Shown: positions 27,053 through 36,695 of the stretch, one piece after another
Numbering within the stretch: position 1 is the first letter of the stretch
Layout: the number at the start of each line of letters is the position of its first letter
Origin: Burkholderiales bacterium Ga0074133
GTDB taxonomy: Bacteria > Pseudomonadota > Gammaproteobacteria > Burkholderiales > Burkholderiaceae_C
DNA length: 64,000 bases
Direction: 5' to 3'
NCBI GenBank assembly: GCA_001464865.1
Contig: LNEG01000001.1
Span: forward strand, 48,530 to 112,529
Program-made: the position numbers and the translations under genes
The notes under the pieces: model-generated
Told to the model about the DNA's origin: nothing
The model's database searches: none
What the model saw: only the letters and a program-made list of their open reading frames with translations

Positions 27053-27544
27053 TTGTTCAAGAGCAAACTTCCCACTGCAGCAGAGTCCATCCCTGCCATG
27101 CTCAAGGCCTGGAGCTCCATGAGCAGCCGAAAAAGCGGAACGCCAACGGCATTCAGCATCTCCGGCGAAGCCGTGCCCAATGCCAGTGTGGGCTCTGAAC
27201 ACGGTTTGATGCCGCTGATCTGCTGGCACGCCGACAGCATCTACCGTTTTGCCATGGGCGGGCGGTCTCTCGGCATCAAGTTCCGTACGGCACCAAAGGC
27301 CCTGACTGGATTTGCCGTGGACTTGCGCCATGTGGAAAAGCCGCTTTCCGAAGTCCTGTGCTTTGTTGTTGAGGCCATCGAGGACATCTACAAAAACTCC
27401 CCCGCCAACGCATTGGCCAAAGGGGCGGTCGATGTGCAAGATTTGGTACACCGCTTCAAGGCTGAGCTGCAGAGCGCGCGAGAAATGTCGCTGGCCGCCG
27501 GGACGGCATCGCCTACGGAAAAGCCTTTGGCGATCAACCCATGA
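27053..27544 (+). CDS. Hypothetical protein (TTG start)
   Basis: Intact ORF overlapping the next gene start. Confidence 0.6.
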   Translation: MFKSKLPTAAESIPAMLKAWSSMSSRKSGTPTAFSISGEAVPNASVGSEHGLMPLICWHADSIYRFAMGGRSLGIKFRTAPKALTGFAVDLRHVEKPLSEVLCFVVEAIEDIYKNSPANALAKGAVDVQDLVHRFKAELQSAREMSLAAGTASPTEKPLAINP

Positions 27545-28515
27545 TGCAGTCCAACGGGGTTGATGCCCCTCAACGGAACAAGGCGCTGCTCTCCGCGCCC
27601 CAGGAGGCATCCCATGATCTGCGGGTGATCTGCAACGCGGTCAAGCGCAGTGCATCGTTGACGACCGCCGTCATTGCTACCGGTGCGGACGGTGAGACCG
27701 TGGTGCTCGCCGCCGAGCGGATGACCATGGCCTTGCTTGATGAAGCTGGCATTGCTCCTTCTCAACGGAGTGAAGGTCATGCGGCGTATGCAATGACCAT
27801 GGAGGCTGTTGCCGTCACGATTGAAGCAATCGCCGCCAACAAGCGCGGCGCACGCATCCTGGCTGAGGACATCGACTCGGCAACAACCGCTGCGGTAAAG
27901 CTGTTTTCAGACCTGATCAAATCGAAGCCCGTGGCGAAAATTGCCGATGTCGCTTGGTCGGGCGACATCAAGGACGCTTCTGCACTTCGCCTGGCCATCT
28001 GCACCGCGCTGACACCCTTGTCAGTGCACATGGGCGACTACTGCTTCGAGCGGGACCGCAAGGCGTGCCTGGTGGAGTCTGCAAAGCTCGTGGCCGCAGT
28101 CGCCATCGAGGCTGCAGATCGGCTCGCTCCAAATGGGTCCAGCACCGCAGCACGGTCGGTCCTTCAGCAGTCACTGCTGAACTCCTGTTCAAAAATCTAC
28201 ATTTCGCTCTGGAAGAGGGAGGTGGATCGCACCAAATCCTTGCTCAACGCGATGGATCCGCACACTCGGCATGAGACCCGTGTGCGCATGGGGTCTGAGC
28301 CGATCAGCATGGTGATGGAGCCTCTGGCAGGACGGCTGGATGCGACCTTTGGTGCACTCGTCGAGGCGTCGATGCTCATCGTGCCGATTTCTGAAGATGA
28401 AGCGCTTCGCGCAGCTCCTCGTACGGGTGGTGTCACACGGTCATCTGACGCGATCGGAGTCGAGGGAAAAACGGCCTCCCCGAAGCCGTGGCAGCGGAGG
28501 TCCTCCGGTGTTTGA
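27541..28515 (+). CDS. Hypothetical protein
   Basis: Intact ORF, translationally coupled; basic tail SPKPWQRRSSGV. Confidence 0.65.
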   Translation: MMQSNGVDAPQRNKALLSAPQEASHDLRVICNAVKRSASLTTAVIATGADGETVVLAAERMTMALLDEAGIAPSQRSEGHAAYAMTMEAVAVTIEAIAANKRGARILAEDIDSATTAAVKLFSDLIKSKPVAKIADVAWSGDIKDASALRLAICTALTPLSVHMGDYCFERDRKACLVESAKLVAAVAIEAADRLAPNGSSTAARSVLQQSLLNSCSKIYISLWKREVDRTKSLLNAMDPHTRHETRVRMGSEPISMVMEPLAGRLDATFGALVEASMLIVPISEDEALRAAPRTGGVTRSSDAIGVEGKTASPKPWQRRSSGV

Positions 28516-28525
28516 CACTCTCCTC

Positions 28526-29047
28526 ATGGCAGAGATAGTTCGTGCGTCGCTTGTGGTGTCCTCACCACCGCCTGCAGACCTGGCCGCCAGGCCCGATGTG
28601 ATTCGACCGCCCACGGCTCAATGCTTTTATTCCGAGGCCGCCAGGCAATCGCTGGAGCCAATCAAGCTGTTGGCGGTCATGAAAACCGAAGGCGGCAAGG
28701 TGGGCTTGTTCGCGCGCAACACGGATGGCTCGTACGACATCGGGCCCATGCAGATCAACAGCATTCACCTGCCAGATCTGAGCAAGGAATTCGGAATCTC
28801 CCAACGACAACTGGCGGAACACCTCGCGTACGACGGCTGCTTCAACATAGCCGTCGGTGCCTGGATGTTGAGGAAGCGGACCAACGAGTCCCAGGGTGAT
28901 TTTTGGTATGGGATTGGACGCTACCACTCCAAGACCCCAAAGCACCGAAACCGCTACATCTTGCGAGTTCACGAACACATGACTTCGATGGTGAACCAGA
29001 TCAACGCGGCCGCAAGGCCAGCTGCACGACTCAAGGAGACTCTCTGA
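28526..29047 (+). CDS. Lytic transglycosylase-like (SLT) conjugation protein
   Basis: IKLLAVMKTEGGKVGLFARNTDGSYDIGPMQINSIHLPDL...FNIAVGAWML...GIGRYHSKTP. Confidence 0.85.
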   Translation: MAEIVRASLVVSSPPPADLAARPDVIRPPTAQCFYSEAARQSLEPIKLLAVMKTEGGKVGLFARNTDGSYDIGPMQINSIHLPDLSKEFGISQRQLAEHLAYDGCFNIAVGAWMLRKRTNESQGDFWYGIGRYHSKTPKHRNRYILRVHEHMTSMVNQINAAARPAARLKETL

Positions 29048-30177
29048 TGGCCAAAAAGAATCACGACGGAAAAGACAAAGACGATGCGTTTGTCATCGGC
29101 GCCCTGGTGGCGGCGGTCTTCATCATCCTTGGACCCATTGTCATGCTGGTTCTCTGGGACCGCGTGGGCGATGTGATCACCTTCCTCGCTGCAAGGGTTC
29201 GATACGTCGAGATGTTGCTCTTCGCAGTTGTTTTCGACAGCGCCTTTTTCCTGTTGCAGAAGCTGGGCATGGTGATGGAGTCCTCAGGCCGGATGAGCCT
29301 GGACAACTTCACAGCCATGATGGCCCAGACCGGCTACTTCACCCGGTGGCTGTTCATCCCGGGGATGGTTTTCCTGGGGGTGTACGCCTTCCTGAAGTCA
29401 CCCAGAGAGCTGTACAGCAAAGAGCACACCATGTCTTCGCTGGCAAAACAGGAATCCAAGGTCTGGCCCGAGATTGCTCCGGTAGCAGGGCTTCAGGACA
29501 GGCTTGTGAAAGAAGACCCCACCAAGGGCGAGTGGGCGTCAGCAATGACCGAGCGCGAGTTTGCCGCAAAGCACAAACTGCTCACGGTTGATGGTGAAGG
29601 AAAGCCTGCGGCCAAGAAGGAGGAGTCGCGTGCGATTTTTGCCTCGATGCTCGGTCAGCGGTGGACCAGCGCATATGCGCTGCCAACTCACACGAAAGCG
29701 CTGTTCGCCTGCTTTGCAATGCGCATTGGAGGCGACCCTGATGGGTGCACCGAAAAGCTTCGCCTGATGGCCTCCACGTTCACTGAGCATGGAATCAAGG
29801 GCATGGACACCAGCTGGGTGGATGGGGAGTTGAAAAAACACCTGCAGAACCCCTTGGTTCAGCGCGCCATTGAGAAGCATGCCTACGTCTACACGATTCT
29901 CGCCACGATGCTTCAGATTGCCAAAACCGACGGCGTATTGGCCAGCCCGATGTTCATCTGGGTCAAGACCATTGACCGCAAGCTCTGGTACACGCTCAAC
30001 AACGTTGGCCGTTACGCATTTCATGTGGATTGCGCCGGGATCATGGCCCATTGGCTCTTCGAGAAAACGGTGGGTCTCGCAACACCGACCCCGATGGTGG
30101 GGAAAGCTGTCGACGGACTCGATATGGCGCTCAAGGAATACAAGGAAGACGACTCCCTCGAGCGGATGTTTGAGTGA
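29047..30177 (+). CDS. DotM/IcmP-TrbA(IncI)-like conjugation membrane protein
   Basis: N-terminal TM helices, TTRA-like context LFACFAMRIGGD...RAIEKHAYVYTILATML; directly precedes the DotL-like gene. Confidence 0.7.
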   Translation: MAKKNHDGKDKDDAFVIGALVAAVFIILGPIVMLVLWDRVGDVITFLAARVRYVEMLLFAVVFDSAFFLLQKLGMVMESSGRMSLDNFTAMMAQTGYFTRWLFIPGMVFLGVYAFLKSPRELYSKEHTMSSLAKQESKVWPEIAPVAGLQDRLVKEDPTKGEWASAMTEREFAAKHKLLTVDGEGKPAAKKEESRAIFASMLGQRWTSAYALPTHTKALFACFAMRIGGDPDGCTEKLRLMASTFTEHGIKGMDTSWVDGELKKHLQNPLVQRAIEKHAYVYTILATMLQIAKTDGVLASPMFIWVKTIDRKLWYTLNNVGRYAFHVDCAGIMAHWLFEKTVGLATPTPMVGKAVDGLDMALKEYKEDDSLERMFE

Positions 30178-30238
30178 GTTGTCAGTGCACCATGTTTGGT
30201 GTAAAGTATATCTACTACGCAACAAAAAGTGATCCAGC

Positions 30239-30814
30239 ATGTTTCGCAAAAAACCCGACATCTTTGCACCCGGATTCCCCGCCACCGATGAGGTGAAGGC
30301 CAAGAAGATCAAAGGTGGCACGCTCCTGCTCATCAATGGCACCAATGCATTCAGCATCGCCAATCCTGATCAGTACACAGAAATCTCCGTGAAGGACGCC
30401 GAGGGCGGCGCCAAGAACATTGTCGGAAAGCTTTTTGGTGGCAATGAGTGCGTGCTTGCTCGGTTTGGCTCGGCGTCCGCCGCCGCAAACGGTCATGCAG
30501 CGTTGATCAAGGCTCACAGTGGGCTGACGCTGGGTGGAATGGGCTTCGCAATGAAGGCTGTGCTCGGTGTTGTTGCGATCTGGTTCGTCTTTGGTCTGTT
30601 CTCCACACCCGGCAACTCCGCCATTGCCTCGGCTCCAGCTTCCCCAGTCCTGGCGGGCGCCCCCGCTCTGCCAGGCGGCTCAACCCCTTCCGCTGCGGCA
30701 CCAGTCAATCCCAGCCTGGATGACCTTGCGAACGGTGGCTACCAGTTCACAGCTCCAAAGATCCAGATGCCCAACGTTCAGGCACCCACCCTGGACTGCG
30801 CACCAGTCAACTAA
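30239..30814 (+). CDS. Small membrane protein of the conjugation module
   Basis: Single TM (MKAVLGVVAIWFVFGLF) and Pro/Ala-rich C-terminus. Confidence 0.6.
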   Translation: MFRKKPDIFAPGFPATDEVKAKKIKGGTLLLINGTNAFSIANPDQYTEISVKDAEGGAKNIVGKLFGGNECVLARFGSASAAANGHAALIKAHSGLTLGGMGFAMKAVLGVVAIWFVFGLFSTPGNSAIASAPASPVLAGAPALPGGSTPSAAAPVNPSLDDLANGGYQFTAPKIQMPNVQAPTLDCAPVN

Positions 30815-30863
30815 GCCATTGCCTTCCGGCAATCCCGCTCTGCTCCCAGCCTGAAGTCCCACG

Positions 30864-33668
30864 ATGCCATCTCCCAGCCTGAAATACGAATTGGAGCGTG
30901 AACAGAGCTCGATGCTTGTTGACACAAGGACATCGCGTTCGAAGTTCCGATCGTTTGTGATGGATCCCCCGGTTGCGGGGCTGGCTGTCTTGGCACCTGC
31001 CGTTCTCGGCTTCTTCTTTTACAGCTACATCGAGGCGTTCGCGCTTGTGTCTGTGCTCACCTTCTGGGTGATCCGCCGAATCCACCTTGAGACCGGTCTG
31101 CCAATGCGAATTCCGCGCAGCTCCGGCCTGCTCGACCCAAAAGACCTTGACCTCAAGACAGGCAAACCAAGCCGTGCTGGGGGTATTGTCTACATGGGCA
31201 ATGACCAGGACACCAAGGAAGAAATCTGGTTGACCGACACCCAGGCCCGGACCCACATGCTCTTCATGGGCACGACTGGCTCCGGTAAAACCGAATACCT
31301 GATCTCGCTGATTTACAACTCCCTGGTTCATGGCTCCGGCCTGATCTACGTGGACGGCAAGGCAGACAACAGCCTGTACGGGAAGATCTACTCCATGGCA
31401 CGCGCCATGGGCCGCGAAGATGATGTGGTCGTCATCAACTTCCAGACTGGTGCACGGGACATTTACGGCGCGCAAGCCAACAAGTTGTCCAACACGATGA
31501 ATCCCTTCGCTGTGGGCTCATCGGGCATGTTGAGCGAGCTGATCAAAGGCTTGATGGCCACCGGCAAGTCCGACATCTGGTCCGAGCGAGCTGCGTCGTT
31601 TGTCGAAGCGCTCATCAAGCCGCTGGTCTACCTGCGTGACAACAAGGGACTGATGCTTGATGTGGGTGTCGTTCGTGACTATTTCAATCTGGACAAGCTC
31701 GAAGAGCTGGCATGGATGAAATACAAGGACGACAAAGCCATGCAGGAGAGCGGCGTCCTTGACGGCCTGAAGGCCTACCTGCAGTCGCTCGCCGGCTACA
31801 AGGTCAGCAAATACCTCCAGCAGGAGAGCACCGTTGGTGAGCAGCACGGCTACATCGAGATGCAGCTGACCAAGGCATTCGGCTCCTTGAGCGACACCTA
31901 CGGCTACATCATGAAAACCCAGATGGGTGAGATTGATTTCGTGGATGTGTTCCTGAATCGCCGCATCCTGATCGTGCTGTTGCCGGCACTGGAAAAGTCA
32001 CCAGCCGAGCTGACCAACCTGGGCCGCATCGTTGTTGCCTCGATCAAGGCAACCATGGCCAAGGGCCTTGGCGCCACGCTGGAGGGTGACTGGTCCAAAG
32101 TGATCGACTCACGGCCCACCACTGCGCCGTCTCCATTCACCTGTGTGCTCGATGAGTACGGGTACTACGCCGTCGAGGGTTTCGCGGTTGTCCCCGCGCA
32201 AGCACGGTCACTCGGATTTTCGGCCGTCTTTGCTGGACAAGATCTTCCCGCATTCGAGAAAGCATCGAAGGAAGAGGCGAAGTCCACCCTCGCAAACACC
32301 AACACGAAGCTGTGCGGAAAGCTGGAGTGCACGACCACATTCGACTACTTCAAGAACCTGGCGGGCCAGGGCTACTACACCCGTGTCCAGCGCTATGAGC
32401 AGGACTTCGGATCGATGTTCACACCCAAGATCACCCTCGATGATGGGGTGAGCATTGACCGGATCGATCGCGTCAGCTCTGCGGATTTGCGTGGTCAGTC
32501 TTCTGGCCAGTGGTTCCTTTTCTTCGGCAACTCGATCATCCGGGTGAAGTCTTTCTTCGCGAACCCGAAAAAGGTCAAGAAGCTTCGCGTCAACCACTTC
32601 ATCAAGGTGGCCCGGCCGTCGCCGGATGAGGTTGCTGCTTACCTCGGTGGTGCGGACTACTTCAAGCGCGCCATCGAGAGCGATGCGGGCATCCGTGGCT
32701 TCATGGACCGCGTGAGTTCACCGACTGACATCGCCGACATCAACGATGCCATGACGCACTTCCAAGGTTGTGACCCCATCCTGATGGCGGGCAAGGTCCT
32801 CGCATACGGCGCGCAGTCGGAAATGCAGCGTCGAGCAGCGCTGGCCGCGATGGGTGTCTGGGGTGGCGGTATGGACGACGACGACCTGGATGAAGAGGGC
32901 GGTGATGAGGGTGGCGGCGCTGCACTTGCACCCGATCATTCTGCTGACCTGAACAACGACATCATCATGCATGCCCTCAACATCGGTATGCGCAGTAGCG
33001 CACCTGTTGCGGCGCCGGAGCCCACAACCACCCTTCGTGACGATGGTTTCTCCACCGAGGGCGGCACAGATCAGCCTTCTTCTCCTGCTGTTATCGCTGA
33101 CACCCTTTGGGGCCAGCAGCGTCGAGATCTTTCGCCGGACTCTGCGATCGACCCGAGTGACCTGTACAGCGAAGATCCGTCAGAAGAGTTCACGATCCCG
33201 GCGGAAGCGTTTGACGGCATCAACGATCTCTCTGGCGCTTCGGTACCAGGAAACGACACTGAACTGGGCCGTGAGGATCCAGCCTACGACCAGAGCAATC
33301 TTTTTGGCTTCGAAAAAGGCGTCCTGATCGGGGACGGAGAGCCCGAGCCAGCCGAGCACCAGGCGGAGCCCGATCCCGACTTCGGCATGGAAGAGCAGCT
33401 GCCCGGCGCTCCCACGATGGCATTTGACCCGCCATTGGCCAGCGATGGTCTGCTCAATCGGGATGCTGTGGAGAGTGGCCTCGCGCAAATTGAAACCGTC
33501 TTGGGCAGCACTGAGACCGAAGCGGCGTACACCAGCTCTGTTGTGGCATCCAAGTTGGCAGACACCACGCGCTACCTGAGCCATCCCACCACGAAGCGGA
33601 TCAACATACGCGAGTTCGAAGAGGTGGCCAGAAGCATCAGCGCCAGCATTGCGGAGATGGACAAGTGA
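30864..33668 (+). CDS. DotL/IcmO-TrbC(IncI)-like type IV coupling ATPase
   Basis: THMLFMGTTGSGKTEYLISLIYNSLVHGSGLIYVDGKADNSLYGKIYSMARAMGREDDVVVINF; CVLDEYGYY; FAGQDLPAFEKASKEEAKSTLANTNTKLCGKLE. Confidence 0.9.
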   Translation: MPSPSLKYELEREQSSMLVDTRTSRSKFRSFVMDPPVAGLAVLAPAVLGFFFYSYIEAFALVSVLTFWVIRRIHLETGLPMRIPRSSGLLDPKDLDLKTGKPSRAGGIVYMGNDQDTKEEIWLTDTQARTHMLFMGTTGSGKTEYLISLIYNSLVHGSGLIYVDGKADNSLYGKIYSMARAMGREDDVVVINFQTGARDIYGAQANKLSNTMNPFAVGSSGMLSELIKGLMATGKSDIWSERAASFVEALIKPLVYLRDNKGLMLDVGVVRDYFNLDKLEELAWMKYKDDKAMQESGVLDGLKAYLQSLAGYKVSKYLQQESTVGEQHGYIEMQLTKAFGSLSDTYGYIMKTQMGEIDFVDVFLNRRILIVLLPALEKSPAELTNLGRIVVASIKATMAKGLGATLEGDWSKVIDSRPTTAPSPFTCVLDEYGYYAVEGFAVVPAQARSLGFSAVFAGQDLPAFEKASKEEAKSTLANTNTKLCGKLECTTTFDYFKNLAGQGYYTRVQRYEQDFGSMFTPKITLDDGVSIDRIDRVSSADLRGQSSGQWFLFFGNSIIRVKSFFANPKKVKKLRVNHFIKVARPSPDEVAAYLGGADYFKRAIESDAGIRGFMDRVSSPTDIADINDAMTHFQGCDPILMAGKVLAYGAQSEMQRRAALAAMGVWGGGMDDDDLDEEGGDEGGGAALAPDHSADLNNDIIMHALNIGMRSSAPVAAPEPTTTLRDDGFSTEGGTDQPSSPAVIADTLWGQQRRDLSPDSAIDPSDLYSEDPSEEFTIPAEAFDGINDLSGASVPGNDTELGREDPAYDQSNLFGFEKGVLIGDGEPEPAEHQAEPDPDFGMEEQLPGAPTMAFDPPLASDGLLNRDAVESGLAQIETVLGSTETEAAYTSSVVASKLADTTRYLSHPTTKRINIREFEEVARSISASIAEMDK

Positions 33669-34396
33669 AATCGAACACACTGGGCCGAAGAGCACTCGTC
33701 CTGGGCGTGGCCTCCAGCATTCTTTCGCCGGGTCTCGCCTTCGCTCAGAACGGTTTCTCAGGGTTTCGCAACGATCTCCAATCGGTTCGTGGTGATGGCT
33801 TCGGCCCGGTCACGACACCAAAACCGATCGTGATCGAAACACCGGCCTCGACAACTGTGCGCAATGGGGTCTTGGAGCCGTTGCGTTCGCCAGTCATCCA
33901 GTCAGGCGCTGCGGTGTATGGCGACTGGCGGTCGGGTCTGCTGCAGGGGGATAGAACCCTCCTGGTGCGCCGCAGCGGAGGACCTGCAGAGCGCGTCACC
34001 TACTTCAATCGGGATGGGTCGCTGAACGTCGACGGATACCGCCGTATGTGCTGGTTGATGCGCGACGTGAGAGCGAATGTCGTCGCCCAGATGGACATCG
34101 ACTTGATGGACATGATGTGCGGACTTCAGCGGTGGGCTGCGCACAACGGTGTGAACTCGGTGGTCACCGTCACATCGGGTCTTCGGACGGACAAGACGAA
34201 CAGCAATACCGAGGGGGCGGCGAAAAACTCCCTGCACAAAGATGGCCGAGCTGTGGACTTCATCATGGATGGAATTCGCAGTGGCCAGCTCGGCGCAATG
34301 GTCGGCGCATTTCGCTCAAACGGCGGCACCGGCATCTACCTGGCCAAGAACTTCGTCCACGCGGACACTGGTCGTACGCGAACCTGGCGCGGCTGA
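33665..34396 (+). CDS. Secreted DUF882/M15-like peptidase
   Basis: LVLGVASSILSPGLAFAQ signal; VTVTSGLRTDKTN...NSLHKDGRAVDFIMDGI...FVHADTGRTRTW; overlaps the coupling gene stop. Confidence 0.8.
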   Translation: MKSNTLGRRALVLGVASSILSPGLAFAQNGFSGFRNDLQSVRGDGFGPVTTPKPIVIETPASTTVRNGVLEPLRSPVIQSGAAVYGDWRSGLLQGDRTLLVRRSGGPAERVTYFNRDGSLNVDGYRRMCWLMRDVRANVVAQMDIDLMDMMCGLQRWAAHNGVNSVVTVTSGLRTDKTNSNTEGAAKNSLHKDGRAVDFIMDGIRSGQLGAMVGAFRSNGGTGIYLAKNFVHADTGRTRTWRG

Positions 34397-34411
34397 AGCT
34401 GCTCGGCAGCT

Positions 34412-34921
34412 TCAGGACTCTGCTGCCTGGGCAGCACGAGGTTTGACGGGGACCAGAATGTTCCTGTTGCTAAAAAACTCCTGGCGCACTTGCAGATACA
34501 CCCGCTCGAACTCGCCGGCGCTGAGCTGGCCAACTTGAAACACGTGATCTCGAATCAGGTTGTCAATGACATCCCTCTCATCCTGGGTCAGCACAGCATG
34601 TACCCAGGAGCCGCTCTCCATTGATCGAGCTCGTATGGAAAGAAGGGCGAGAGTGGCTGCTTCTATCGCGATTTCAAGGCCCTTGACCACACCCAGGCGC
34701 TCGATGCGCGCTGACACGGCCAAAGCTGTTCTGAGGTCGTTCCATGCTGCCGCGCTCTCTTGAGGCTGTTCAAGGCCTTGGCTTGCTCGATTGAGGGAAG
34801 CGGCCAAGCCATCGACCGTGGCCTGGCTTAATTTCGCTGCGCGCGACGCGGCAACCTCGAAAGTGTTGACGGTTGGCTTCCAGCGCCTGGTTGCACCGGG
34901 CCTTCGACTCTTGCTGCCCAT
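34412..34921 (-). CDS. Hypothetical protein
   Basis: Intact ORF; PVKPRAAQAAES tail. Confidence 0.5.
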   Translation of the reverse strand: MGSKSRRPGATRRWKPTVNTFEVAASRAAKLSQATVDGLAASLNRASQGLEQPQESAAAWNDLRTALAVSARIERLGVVKGLEIAIEAATLALLSIRARSMESGSWVHAVLTQDERDVIDNLIRDHVFQVGQLSAGEFERVYLQVRQEFFSNRNILVPVKPRAAQAAES

Positions 34922-34945
34922 CGTTCAGGATCACGATCTCAAGAA

Positions 34946-34978
34946 AAAGGCCCCGAGGCTGGAAGCGTCGGGGCCTTT
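34946..34978 (-). terminator. Intrinsic terminator hairpin
   Basis: AAAGGCCCCGA...TCGGGGCCTTT. Confidence 0.8.
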
Positions 34979-34989
34979 GACGAAAACAA

Positions 34990-35700
34990 TCACGCCTTGG
35001 CTTTCGCCTTGGAAGTGCTCTTGGCCGCAGCCTTCGATGTGGTCTTCGCCTTCGCAATCACAGCGGCCTCAGGGCCCTCGGCCGCCAGCTTGGCCGCGAT
35101 GGAGCGTGAGCGCTTCGTGTCGCGGGGCACGTCACGATCGCGCTGCTTGATCACTGGCCAACGGCCGGCTTTGAACAGGTCTGGTGTTCCCCGCAGCGTT
35201 GCTTCCAGCTTGGCCGTCTCAATCAGGCGCTCGATCAGCTCCTCCGGATCAAGTCCTTCAGCCGACTGATTGGCCTGGCTGGGTTTGCCGCTCGCCTGGT
35301 TAAGAGCTTCGTTCACATACCAGAGCAAGCGCATCACCGACGGAGACTGGCGACCGGAACCTGAAAGCCAGCGGTTGGAGGCCGTAGACTCAGCGCCCAT
35401 GATCAGCGAGAAATGCCGCGGGTGCATCTGGACGTGCTCTTTGATGCTGTCAAAGACGTCAGGAGGGGTCGGAAACTTCGGCAACAGGAACAGGTCCGGG
35501 TTCTGGTCCATGAAGCGAAGCAAAAGCGCAAGACTGGTATCTGCCAGAGGCAGCTCTGCATCGCGGCGCACGGCGTACATCCATCGCGTGATGGACAGGC
35601 CGAACAAGAAAAGTGCATCGGTGGTGGTGATACCGAAGGACTGACGCATCGCGTCCAAATCTTTGCCCAGAACCGGGCGGTTCGTAGGGATGAAGGCCAT
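34990..35700 (-). CDS. Hypothetical (regulator-like) protein with Lys/Ala-rich C-terminal tail
   Basis: MAFIPTNRPVLGKDLDAMRQSFGITTTDALFLFGLS...; tail IAKAKTTSKAAAKSTSKAKAKA. Confidence 0.65.
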   Translation of the reverse strand: MAFIPTNRPVLGKDLDAMRQSFGITTTDALFLFGLSITRWMYAVRRDAELPLADTSLALLLRFMDQNPDLFLLPKFPTPPDVFDSIKEHVQMHPRHFSLIMGAESTASNRWLSGSGRQSPSVMRLLWYVNEALNQASGKPSQANQSAEGLDPEELIERLIETAKLEATLRGTPDLFKAGRWPVIKQRDRDVPRDTKRSRSIAAKLAAEGPEAAVIAKAKTTSKAAAKSTSKAKAKA

Positions 35701-35734
35701 GGTGAACTCCTGTGTGAATCGTATATTTGACGGA

Positions 35735-35812
35735 GGTGTAAAAGATATCTAGAATGTCAATGATACGACTTTGGTGTATCGGTGATATCACTTAAACTCA
35801 AGTGATGATATC
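35735..35812. promoter_or_regulatory. Divergent control region: GGTGTAAAAGATATC plus inverted repeat GATATCACTT/AAGTGATGATATC
   Basis: Between divergent genes 34990-35700 and 35872-36642. Confidence 0.6.
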
Positions 35813-35871
35813 TTAAAAACACGTGCGGTCAACCCATAATCTCTCCCATATCCGATATCCAGAAGGGCAAC

Positions 35872-36642
35872 ATGAGCAAAGCAAAAGCCACCGAAAACGA
35901 GGTCGTCATCGATGTGGACAACGCTATTGACCATGCCAAGAACCGGCCTTCCACCATCAAGCTCAAGACGGTAGCGCTCTATCACAAGAGCGGCGTTGGA
36001 GCCAAGGCCAAGGTCAAGCATCACACCGGTGCAGTCAACGCCCGCATGGGTGAGGACGGTGTCGTCGAGCTGCTCGCCGGCAACGTCCCGTTCATCGCTG
36101 ACACCTTCAGGGGCAAGGCTCCCAAAGCTGGTAGCGGCCTCCTGATGCTTTACGGCATCCGTGACACATTGGACGAAACATCGCGACTTCGCGCGCTGGC
36201 ACGCACTTCTGGACTCCATTTCGCCGACGCCGAAATCGAAGTCGAGATCGGCTACATGGAGCCAAAGCTGGTCAACCGCGAGATGTTGAAGGCCTATGGC
36301 AAGAACATGCAGTTTGCGAACGTGCGCCGAATGATGGTCGACCTGCAGATGGACATCGCGCAGGCGTTCAGCTCTTATGCGGACATCGATGACGCTGAGC
36401 GTCCAACCCGTGTCTCTGAAATCGCGCGCTTCCCCCACTTCTTCGACAGGTTGTTCGAAGAAGACCGCGAGATGCAGAACCTCTCCGTTCTGGGTATCCC
36501 GCTGCTGGATGATCCGCGGTTCACGGACAAGATGCGCCAGGTCGCCTATGTTCGGCCGAACGCAAAAGTTGTGGCCATCCGCCAGGGCGCCACGGACGCC
36601 CGGATCCTGCTGCCAAGCTGGATGACCAACGTCAAGGTCTGA
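35872..36642 (+). CDS. Hypothetical protein
   Basis: Long intact ORF between divergent control region and terminator. Confidence 0.7.
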   Translation: MSKAKATENEVVIDVDNAIDHAKNRPSTIKLKTVALYHKSGVGAKAKVKHHTGAVNARMGEDGVVELLAGNVPFIADTFRGKAPKAGSGLLMLYGIRDTLDETSRLRALARTSGLHFADAEIEVEIGYMEPKLVNREMLKAYGKNMQFANVRRMMVDLQMDIAQAFSSYADIDDAERPTRVSEIARFPHFFDRLFEEDREMQNLSVLGIPLLDDPRFTDKMRQVAYVRPNAKVVAIRQGATDARILLPSWMTNVKV

Positions 36643-36654
36643 CGGTACCCGCAA

Positions 36655-36684
36655 GAAAAAAGGCCCCTGATCCAGGGGCCTTTC
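36655..36684. terminator. Bidirectional intrinsic terminator
   Basis: AAAAAAGGCCCCTGATCCAGGGGCCTTTCT between convergent genes. Confidence 0.88.
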
Positions 36685-36695
36685 TCTTTCCGCTC

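Noticed and set aside
29539-30363. 274-aa minus-strand ORF
   Set aside because: Antisense to the DotM-like gene and its downstream neighbour.
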